Shown here piece by piece: positions 13,068 through 22,793 of a stretch of 64,000 nt of DNA. Each line of letters begins with the position of its first letter. The stretch's first letter is position 1. The translations under genes were made by a program, and so were the position numbers. Source of the DNA: Volvox africanus (Eukaryota; Chlorophyta; Chlorophyceae; Chlamydomonadales; Volvocaceae); assembly GCA_030268105.1 (NCBI GenBank), contig BSDZ01000010.1, forward strand, positions 286,001 to 350,000. Reading direction: 5' to 3'. The notes beneath the pieces are model-generated. The model worked only from the letters and a program-made list of their open reading frames with translations. It did not search any database and was not told the origin of the DNA.

Positions 13068-16000
13068 TCACTTGTCGCCATCCCCCTCCGTGCTTCTCCT
13101 CCTGCTGTTACTGTGGCGTTCAGCCCCATCCCCAGCACCACCCGCAGCCAACTCATATGGTGCCAGCATCCTTTCCGGCCGCACAACGCGGTCAAACTCT
13201 TCCCCAGTCACCAAACCCAGCTCCAACGCCGCCTCGCGAAGGGTTATCCCCTGACTGTGCGCATTTTTAGCCACGATTGCTGCGGCATCGTAGCCTGCAC
13301 GCATGGACATACATCGTTCATGCAAATGTTAGTGTGTGGGTCTACGCATGGGCCGCCTTTTCAGTTAACAGGTCCCTTTTCGTAATGGAAACTATAGCAG
13401 GACCTCCAAATCCTATAAGTAGGAAAATCAGCTGGTGAGGCCTAGCTCGATTCTGTGGGATCGTTCTGAAAGCCGGCACAAGTCGATTGCCACCTGCCAC
13501 GACCTGGCTGAAGGCCAGCTGACCTTTACAGAAGCATCCTGACTTCTTGGAAAGACCTTCCTGGCAACGGTTATAAACCCCAATCGCATTCAACGCCAGC
13601 AATAAATACCAACGACAAGAAAGGGAAGGCAAGGAAAGGAAAGGGAATCAACATCTCCGCGATCGGTTTGGGTGCAATCGTATCCGTTGCGCTCAAACCC
13701 TCGAGCAACCGCTGCTGTAACTGCGATAGTTCCAGCAACCGCTACAACAACTGCTACTGCTACTGCAGCCGCAACCATTCGTGGCTTTCCACTTTTCTCT
13801 CCATCCCCCAAGGGACCAGCTACATCTTTCGCAACTTACCAATGACCGGGTTGAGGGCCGTCACCAGCATCAGCGACTCCTGCAGGAGACGGTTGATGCG
13901 CCGCTCGTCCACGCGAAGCTCCGAGACCAGGTGCGCAGTGAACGACGCAGCGGCATCACCCATCAGCGCGACAGATCGCAATACGGCAGCCGCAATCAGC
14001 GGCTTACACGTATTTAGTTCGAATTGTCCCCCTGCAGCCCCACCCGCCATTGTGACGGCGGTATGGTTGCCCGTGATTTGAGCACATACCATAACCAAAG
14101 CTTCCACTTGCGTGGGATTGACCTGGCGTTCCCCCGAGCATCACGGGGGAAGGCGAAGGGCAAATGGATGGGGATGTATTACGGTAATGTGCCTGGCATT
14201 GAAGCTCTATGCGGGGAGGAGGGGAGACGAACATCGAAGCGCTAGTAATAATCGCTGATGAAGCCAGGACTAACCGTCAAGGATGACTGCCTGTCGTCCG
14301 CGTCGGATAAAGCGAATCCGGGTGCTGATACTTGAGGAGGGCTTTAGGCGAAAATCGGATGATGGCTGATGATGGCTGACGTCGTCCAAAGTAGGAAAAG
14401 GAAACACTCGTACACGCGGATTCATACACAGCCGAGGTCGATGGGGTGCGAATTTGCTGCACTAAGGCTGTGAGATATACGGTGGCATCGTGGTCGTACT
14501 AGAAGACCCGTACAACCGGATTGAATAATTCGTTTGTGGCAATTCCTGTGGAATACAATTACGTCATCACGAATGAAGTACGTCACAAACATGATCGCAC
14601 CGAAATGAAGTTATTGTGTTTTCCTGTCGTACCTTGCCTGGCATGATGGAGCTTCCTGGCTCGTTGGTGGGCAGCAACAGCTCACCGAGACCGCAGCGGG
14701 GGCCACTGCCCAGCAACCGAATATCGTTAGCTACCTGTAGGTAAAAAATAGTTGCTTTGGTTGGAAGGCCAAATGTTGGAAAATCTACTTTGTTTAATAG
14801 GAAGACGGACAGACGGACAGACAGGCAGGCAGACGGACAGAGAGAAATAAATAGACTGTCATACAGACAGACTGACAGATACGCAAATGAAGGACAGGCA
14901 TACGAGTACGAATGGATGTACAGAAAGATGCAATTAACGGAAAACAGAACACGATAACGGGCGCCTCATCATAGTTCAATGCTAGGGTGCGGGGCCGGCA
15001 TGCTGCGTATGTATTGCCTAGCAGCAAGCCGCCCCTTAACCACTATGTACAATACAATACACCAATCACCCTGTCTTCTCCACGCGACCCAAGCGGCGGG
15101 ACGAGAGGCGGCCAGGATACCCCCTCCCCCGCCTGTCTCCCCCGCCTGTCTCCCCCGCCTCTACTCCCCCCTCTGCCGTCACGTCCTGTGACCGTCCCGT
15201 GTAACCTTGCTGAGCGAAACTGCCAGCGTGTTGAGGGCGCCGCTGAGGTGCACCATCGCATCATGCGCCGCCAGAGCCTCGAACTTGTTGGGGGCTGTCA
15301 CGAAGGGCAGCCCGGTGTCCAGTGCGATCGCCCCCGCCACTGCCCTAGCAAACCCTACACGTCATCAAAGGGCACGGCACTTATCAGCTGCTACTTCAGC
15401 TGCTACATCAGCTGCTGGATGAGCTGCTGGATAAGCTGCTGCTGCGACGGCTAATGCTGCTGCTGTTTGGTGCCGTGAGGAGCTGTCGTATTCCACAACT
15501 TCACAATTCCCCAAGTGGATAAAATGGACTCACCAGATTTCGCAAGTGGGATATATATAAGTTCGTTATGTATGGATCGCCGGATACGTACGCGGATATT
15601 TGGTCACGTACAGATAGTCGGTTATGAACGGGATAATTGAGTCTGTAAAAAGGTCAAGGTAAAGGTTCAACCGATGGTGCAACATTTCAGCTGCATGCAG
15701 CAATCTTTTGGTCGTGATGAAGTCTGCCTCAAATGAAGCAGCGTCAGGCTTCTAGGCGTGCGGGGCGCCTAACTTGGCAACACATCCGCCTCAAGGGCCG
15801 CACAACGCTGCCTGCCTGGTGACCCTGCCACGTCACCACACGCTTCCTAACATGCCCCTTTCCCGCCCCACACTTGAGGGTGAAGCCTCGCGCCTAGCAC
15901 CACAAAACCACCTCACGGTGTCCTTCGCAAGCACCAATCGTCACCCGCTGCATCCGATCTGAACGGCTCATATGTCCCAGAACCCAACGGACGCTCCTCC

Positions 16001-18034
16001 AAACCCGCACACAATCGACATCGTACCTCTAAAAGTGTTAAGACCAGTGCCTACAGCCGTCCCGCCCTGTGCCAGTGTGTATACGTGGCCCATCGCCTGC
16101 TGTACACGCTCGATGCCGTACAACACCTGTCGAGCCCAATGACGCGACACTTGTCAGGGAGAGCCGGGTGACGAAATGGACTGCATCACGCTGTTGGTTT
16201 GGATCCTGAAGCCTGGGATATGCATGTCGTCCCACTGACCCATGGGCACATCTCTGTCGGGTTCAGCCCGCGTACCGACGGACCTGGGCCGCATATCCGC
16301 TGATTTCCTGTCCTAGTGTGAGGGGAGTGGCATCTTGGGTGTGAGTGCGCCCGACCTTGACAATCCGCCCGAACTCATTCGACTTCGCTTCCAGTGCCTC
16401 CTGTTAAGGGTATGTGCGAGGGGGGAGAGGGGAGGGGGGAAGGAGGAGGGGGAAGAGGGGAGGGGGGAAGGAGGGGGGGAGGAGGAGGGGAGAAGGGGGA
16501 AGGAGAAAGGGGGAGGGGAAGTTAAGGCAGAGGGAGGCGCAACACCCAGGACATACTATTTGCGAAGCGGCGCTCAAGACGGGCCCAAAAAGGAGCTCAG
16601 AACGGGCTGTTCTCGTGGAGGGGGAAATCCCCGCGTGGTGTCGTACATCCAACTCGTGGCGTGGCGTGGCGTCGCGTGGCGTGGCGAAAGCATAACCCCA
16701 GGAAACTGGCAGGATTAGCACGCGCCTGGGGCCACCCCCCGCGCCCGGACACAGACACACACGCACACACACACAGACACACGCGAACGCGCACCTGCAG
16801 TCCGTGGAGTGCGGGTACCAGACGGTGATGAACTTGTAGCGCCACCGCCACGTGCATGGCGCTTGGGAATGTACTGCGTTGGTTACAGCCGTGTTGGTTG
16901 CACACCGGGGCACGAGGAGGGATTCCGGAGCAACACCAGGGAGGGAGTTTAGATGCGGGAAGGCTCGGGTCGAGGTTCAGCGGGGGGGGGGAGGAGTTGA
17001 GGCGGCGGCAAAATCACAATGGGGCCCAAGCGCACAGTGTGGAAGGAGCAGGGGGGGGTGCCAATTCGCAAAAATATGTATATCATTATATCAAAAATTA
17101 TTTCACAGTTTATTTTACTATATTACATTATTTATGAAACCGTACTGCATCGATCGATCTCGCACACTTAAAGGGCTAGGAGCAACCCAGACGCTCAGCC
17201 ACCGCAAGCCCTTGTACACTGTCCATACGGCCGCTGTTGTCCCCCACGAACGCGCTTTTGAACTTCCCCGTCCCCAGTTCGTTGGTGCGTTGGGGACCTA
17301 GCATAGAAATAAACCAGAACTACAAAAACACCTTAATTCAAACCCAAAACGTAAGTCCCTCTCTGCTCCAGGGGAACGCCCATATGCGACTAATATTACT
17401 GTAATTATCAATTTCTTATATTCATTGTCTAGGGTTTAGATATTTCCCTAGAAATAGTTGTGACTTTCTTAAACTTCACGCCGCCCGGGGACTCGGGAGA
17501 AGGGGTCAAGCCACCCGCTTACTCGTTTGAGCTCTGGCCGAGGTTGACATGGTCGTTCGGGTGCACGGACATGGCGCCGTTTAGTGAGGCGGTGGGGGCG
17601 GAGGTAGAGGTAGGGGGTTGATGGGCGGAGGTTGATGCAGCCAGCAGGATGTCCGTGGCCCTGTAGTATTCCCGTTGTTGAGAGTTGTCCACATGGAGGC
17701 GGAGGTGTACATGAGAGTGTACCCATCCGATAACTTACTATATAGTTTTGTGTAAAAGAAAGTGTCCCTTGGACGTGCCAAGGGACGAGACTTGCAGAGA
17801 GCCTCCCCACGCAGCACGCATAGCCCAACCCCCCAAAAAGGTTAGGGGCTGTACATATGTGTAGCAGCGTTCCCCATGTGTCTCATGTCGTCATCTTCAT
17901 CATATCTGAAGCAACGAGCTACAAGATGGGGACCCACAGAGATCCTCTGAGAGTGGGCGGCAATGTGACATATATTCGACTGCAAGAGGTAATACGACCC
18001 ACAGCCCTCTCGCAGCCGAAAAGGGAAAGACCCC

Positions 18035-18091
<57 letters not shown>

Positions 18092-18175
18092 GGTGGGAGG
18101 GTTTAATGAACTTCTCAACCCCGAGCAGGTTTCCCTAAGTCATCGGGGCCGATCCGAACACTTCACCAGCACACC

Positions 18176-18221
<46 letters not shown>

Positions 18222-18222
18222 A

Positions 18223-18254
<32 letters not shown>

Positions 18255-19559
18255 CATTCCTCCCCATCACGGTGAGAGCGGGAGAGAGGAGCGGGAGCGG
18301 GAGAGAGGAGCGGGAGCGGGAGAGAGGAGCGGGAGCGGGAGAGAGGAGCGGGAGCGGGAGAGAGGAGCGGGAGCGGGAGAGAGGAGCGGGAGCGGGAGAG
18401 AGGAGCGGGAGCGGGAGCGGGAGCGGGAGGCGAATACACGAGACCTGATAGACAGCTCAGGAGAAACAAAAATTACCGAATCCAAAAGTAGGAAAACGAT
18501 TACACATTACGCCAGTTCAGCGGAATGCGGGATGATGCGCAGGAAGATGTGGGAAGGGATGAGCAGGAAGGGGTGGGCAGAGGCTAATACCAGCTGTACT
18601 GAGGGTTCACCAATTATGCCGCTGGGCAGCCGAGTACGCTAAGCTAATAAGCGTACTCGGCTGCCCAGCGGCATAATTAGTGAACCCTCAGTACAGCTGG
18701 TAATCCTGACGGCAGCAGTGAGTGTCGGAACGAACGCGTCCGGTGCAATCCGTGCGGAGGGCCGCGGTCATCCGGGAAACGAAACCCCCTCCCATCTGAA
18801 CCCTTTTTTCATCTTCACGTACGAGCTCGTCCGAATAAAACCCTTCTCCACCTGGATGCAGTATTTCCCGCCCCTCTCACTTGCCTTCTGGCGATGACCT
18901 CGTTGGCGTTCATGTTGGTTTGGGTGCCGCTGCCCGCCTGCCAAATCAGCAAAGGGAAGTGCTCCATCAGGCGCCCTTCCGCCACTTCCGCGGCCGCCGC
19001 CATGATGGCGCGACCCATCTCGGGGGCCAACAGCCCCGCTTCCGTGTTCACCTGCCGCCCCGGGCAGGGGCCGGGAAGAGGCAGCGCGAGGGAGAACACG
19101 TGAATCAATAAGACGGGTAATAACGACGGAGGCCGCTTCGGTGGCGTTTAGGTCATGCCCGCGCTTACGTGGAGAATGGCGGGTGAGCACGTCTTGAGCG
19201 TATTTGTGGACAATAAGAACAATAAGGATTCCAACAACCTTGGCTAGAGGATACCCTGTAGCGCGAAGGACATTAAAAAAGGCTGAAACGAAATCTATGT
19301 GTCCGTGTCCGTGTCCGTGAACGTGAACGTGAACGTGTACGTCTCCGTGTACGTGTACGTCTCCGTGTACCTTTACATGTACGTGTCCGTGTACATGTAC
19401 GTCTCCGTGTACGTTTACATGTTCGTGTACGTGTATATATGTATGTGTACATGTGTATGTGCATGTGTATATGTGTATGTATGTGTATGTGTATGTGTAT
19501 ATAGTCCTGACCGGCATATCTCCAGGTGCCTCGAATATGTACGGCCACCCTCCAGATAA

Positions 19560-19590
<31 letters not shown>

Positions 19591-20967
19591 TGCACATATC
19601 CAGAGGGTGGATGTGCCCCAGGTGTTGATGGATGGTGAGGACGCCGGCTATAATGACTTGCAAGCCGACCAGGAGTGAAGTTAAGGCCACCGTTCATCTG
19701 GCAGATTCCATTGGATGCTGGCGGTGGGTGCTGAACCACCTACCTATCGGAAAATCGCTTATTTCGGAGAAGTCACTTCCCGAGAGGTGAAGGGAGAGGC
19801 GAAGGTAGGGACCTCCCGGTAGTGGCCACGAATATAGAAGTAGCCAAAAAAACTCCCTATCCTACACACAGGCACACAGATACAGATACAAACACCTGCG
19901 TGGAATTATCTTTCCCCCTCCCTCATCAGTCGCCCCCGTCTAGCTCCAGACGTCCCACCTCGGCCGCCGCCCTCTTCACGATGCCCAGGGCCCGAATGAG
20001 GGGCCCGGGCATCCGCTCCGCCCCGCTGTCGCCGATGCGGAAGTTATTCAGTGCCCGTTGCGTCTGGGCGCCCCAGTATCTGCCAGTGAGGGGCACAGGT
20101 GCGGAGCGCAGGTGCGGGGAGCAGGACAGTTTAGAATTCGAATTCCACGAAAGAGGTACTGAAAAAAGAAGCCGAGGTAAGTGTTGCACCCAACTACCTG
20201 CTTCAGCTGTCCCTCGCGTTCAAGTATGTGACGAGTCCTGCAGGAGGCATATCCCTCCCTCTCCACATGTGAACAACAAACCGTACAGATCGGGGATTCC
20301 CATATTCACACACACATGCACACACATTGCACACACGCACCCGTAAATACACACAAACACATATACGTGCATATCAATAAATGCCCATCCACACTGACGC
20401 TCGCACCTATCCGCAGGCACCTCCACTTCACCCATCGTGTCCTGGGAGTGACCACCACCACAGGGGAACAGGGGAAAGGGGTTCGTGGTGCACACCTTGC
20501 CTGATCAGGACCTCACTGCCACGCCTCCACAGCCGTGTGGAAGGAACGGTGCTCCTCGAAGGCACCCTTTCAGCAGTGTGCTCCCTTGACCGGTCATTTG
20601 ATGTGTGCAGACATAATGTGTATGTGTATGTGTATGTGTATGTGGATGTGGATGTGGATGTGGATGTGTATGCGGATGTGTATGTGCTACAGCAAACACT
20701 GTGTATGTGCTGCATCAAAAAGAAGATGCAGGGCCCCCTGATGCGGCACAAAAGAAAGCCCCCGTGTGGCCCCGTCATGCTTGCTCTCAACAAAGAGCGC
20801 GCAGGTCAACGTCAGGATTGGACATCATAAATCATTATCATAATGATACTTCACCACGTGATGCCCAACTCGTAATCCGCCCTATCGTCCGCGGAATTCA
20901 CACCCACGTTGTCTTCATTACCCCTCACCTTCTCAATCCGGACAGCCGTCCCGGGTGACTGACGCGC
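13068..20967 (-). CDS. fumC: Fumarate hydratase, class II (N-terminus incomplete)
   Basis: Reversible hydration of fumarate to L-malate, the TCA-cycle step of the homotetrameric class II fumarase/aspartase superfamily. Twelve exons join in phase: 20967-20929, 20441-20407, 20079-19959, 19051-18885, 17660-17523, 16873-16795, 16400-16284, 16126-16027, 15354-15206, 14734-14633, 14122-13840 and 13294-13068 (TGA). Exons 2-12 total 1518 nt, 505 residues plus stop, close to the family length. Landmarks in order: [41 protein letters not shown] (split over two exons), [16 protein letters not shown] with the active-site His, [11 protein letters not shown], and the signature [11 protein letters not shown] spanning exons 10-11. 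The intron after 18885 needs a GC donor (GCAAGT). The C-terminus runs about 25 charged residues past the usual end. The first exon is bounded only by a plausible acceptor, and no ATG precedes it in frame, so a targeting-peptide exon further right is missing from the model. Confidence 0.95.
14800..14884. repeat. GACA/GACG tetranucleotide repeat
   Basis: Degenerate GACGGACA and CAGACAGG units in the fumarase intron between exons 9 and 10. Confidence 0.8.
16418..16520. repeat. Polypurine tract (long pyrimidine tract in the transcript)
   Basis: About 100 bp of almost pure G/A on the plus strand. In the fumarase transcript this is a C/U tract ending about 18 nt before the 3' splice site of the exon at 16400-16284, where a polypyrimidine tract belongs but far longer than needed. 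Confidence 0.85.
18037..18262 (-). rRNA. Small-subunit (18S) rRNA 3'-end fragment, not functional
   Basis: Read on the minus strand, this 226-bp piece is the last part of nuclear 18S rRNA. It runs from GAGGAATGCCTAGTAAGC through the universal GTACACACCGCCCGTCGC block to the exact mature 3' end GGAAGGATCA, followed by TTG as at the start of an ITS1. It has no upstream 18S, 5.8S or 28S, so it is a dispersed fragment. It lies in the sense direction inside the fumarase intron between 18885 and 17660 and abuts a minisatellite at its truncated 5' side. Confidence 0.93.
18273..18430. repeat. GAGCGG/GAGAGA minisatellite
   Basis: About nine copies of an 18-bp unit built from GAGCGGGAGCGGGAGAGA, ending in pure GAGCGG hexamers. 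Lies directly beside the truncated end of the 18S fragment, in a fumarase intron. Confidence 0.9.
18588..18702. repeat. Long near-perfect hairpin
   Basis: Two arms of about 53 bp starting TACCAGCTGTACTGAGGG pair with almost no mismatches around a loop of about 9 nt. It lies in the same fumarase intron as the 18S fragment. Compact, non-coding and nearly identical between arms, so young or maintained; probably a MITE-like element. Confidence 0.88.
19297..19500. repeat. CGTGTC/CGTGTA/TGTATG microsatellite
   Basis: Hexamer runs of CGTGTC, CGTGAA, CGTGTA and TGTATG, grading from GC-rich to AT-rich, in the fumarase intron between the exons at 19959 and 19051. A shorter ACACAT run follows at 19559-19590. 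Confidence 0.85.
20608..20690. repeat. TGTATG/TGGATG microsatellite
   Basis: Hexamers TGTATG then TGGATG in the fumarase intron between exons 1 and 2 of the model. Confidence 0.85.
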
Positions 20968-22793
20968 CTGGGTCCAAAGCCTATCGCGCTCCCTCCCAGT
21001 ATCATCACCACCACAGCTACCGCCGCCACCGCTGCCCCTACCATCCTCGCCGCTGCCGCTACCGCTGCCCCTACCATCCTCGCCGCTGCCGCTACCGCTG
21101 CCGCTACCGCTGCCGCTACCATCCTCGCCGCTGCCGCTGCCACTGCCGCTGCCGCTACCGCTGCCGGTATATGCACGGATATGGACCGCCCCACTGCCTC
21201 CAGCTGCATCGGAAGAGGCACACAAGTAGCAGTAGCAGTAGCAGTAGCAGTAGCAGTAGCAGCAGCAGTAGCAGGGGTGGTTCGGATGACAAGGAGAGCG
21301 GAAGGGAGGAACAGCCCGCCGTCAGCAGATTTGGGTGATGAATTTTAGGTGGTAATTTATCTGACACTTTACACTCTCCTTAAAAATATAATCGTCTGTT
21401 AAATAAACATATACAAAGCGTTACAAATACCAGCCTCTTGGGCGGTATGGCAATAAAACTGTAACAACGCCCTTCAATGAAACATTTGTCAACGCAGCAT
21501 GGCTTTCAGCATTTTCAAACAACAGCGCAGCGATAGAGATGGCATTTATACTTTGAAGCCGGAGAGCGCCATCACGTCACTACCACACACCACAGCGCCC
21601 GTTGACCTAGTGTCATGGGTGTGGCCACTCAGAACCGCCAGGGCATCATTAGAACATGTGTTCTCATGAAGATGGGACGTCGCCCTTGACGATTCGCATA
21701 TAATTGGAAGGGGTTCAGATTATGAGCAGGACAGAATAGCATCGCACAGCATGACACAGTTTAGCACAGCACAGCACAGCACAGCATGGCACAGCGTAGC
21801 ACAGCTTGCAAGCATGGCAAAGCACAGCACAATGTGTGATGATGCAGCAGCGCACGGGGGCTTAGGTGGCAGAACGGTAATGTTGGCTTCTGAGTGCACC
21901 TGCAGCTGATACCTGCATACCACCACCACCACCACCACCACCACCGCCAGCGGGGTTTGAAAGTCTCATGGTTTGCGAATCCGTGTTAGGCCCCTCAGCT
22001 GATAGAGCCACATCTGGTAAGAATGTAATGGAACGAGTAGGATTGCCGTTTCACACCTTTACGTGAGATACATCCAGAAGGTAAGGATTGGCCGCGGCCG
22101 CTTGTGCATTCACGGGTAATGTTGCCGCCAATGTACGCGGATATCGTATTCTGGTCTCCTCAAATTGCGCGAAATGTCTATAAAAGTATTGAGTGACAGG
22201 ATGTATCCGCCTATGTGCCTTATAAGTCGCCCGCGGGACCCTCGAGACCTTGGCGCGGCCCACGGGTCAGCGACGGTAAGCAGGCCGCGCGGCTTGGCAA
22301 ACCGAGTTCTAGTGGCTTACCTGTGACGAATTTCATTTGTGGAAACACGAGGTGACCTGAGTCAAGCAAGGAAGCGAGGATTGTGCTGCTCCAGCCCGTT
22401 TGCGTAGATGAGTTTTGAAAAGTGCGTGCAAAAGCGTACACAACTCGAGCCAATGAAGAAGCGCACATTTTTGAAAAAGAATCAGAATATATTATTTGAT
22501 AAGAAACAAGTGATGGGTTTTAGGGTTCAGAACTGGAGCTGACAAAGTTCTCTGGATGGCCTAATAACCGCCCATGCGTTAACCACCTTATTCGGTTACA
22601 ACAAACTTTCGAAACGTCTTCAGAATTTTTCTTGGCAAATTGCTAGCTTGCATGGCATGATGTAGGAAGCATCGCATAGAGAATTTACTGAACCCTGGCG
22701 AGTCGTCAGAGTTGCGGTATACCTGTCAACTCTATTGTTTCGCGCTAGTATTTACGGAGTAAACCTTTATTTTCATTAGCTTGGAACTTTGGA
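20968..22793. other. Divergent intergenic region, fumarase/ATG6
   Basis: This lies between the first recognised fumarase exon (leftward) and the ATG6 start codon (rightward). It should contain the missing 5' exon(s) of fumarase and both promoters. It holds a GCTGCCGCTACC-type repeat (21007-21175), a GCAGTA repeat (21227-21275), GCACA repeats (21740-21830) and a CCA run (21920-21945). A minus-strand open stretch at 22263-22051, Arg-rich and ending in a phase-0 donor (AAG then GTGTGA at 22051-22058), might be an upstream fumarase exon but has no ATG in frame. No promoter motif can be named with confidence. Confidence 0.5.
21007..21275. repeat. GCTGCC/GCTACC and GCAGTA repeats
   Basis: Tandem GCTGCCGCTACC units followed after 50 bp by AGCAGT units. 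One minus-strand frame reads Gly-Ser repeats continuous with the first recognised fumarase exon, but no start codon exists in that frame. Confidence 0.8.

Noticed and set aside
18273..18430. CRISPR-like array
   Set aside because: The units are contiguous and have no unique spacers; it is a minisatellite in a eukaryotic intron.
22051..22263. Upstream fumarase exon encoding a targeting peptide
   Set aside because: Phase would fit the exon at 20967, but the frame has no ATG and no clear acceptor, so it was not added to the model.
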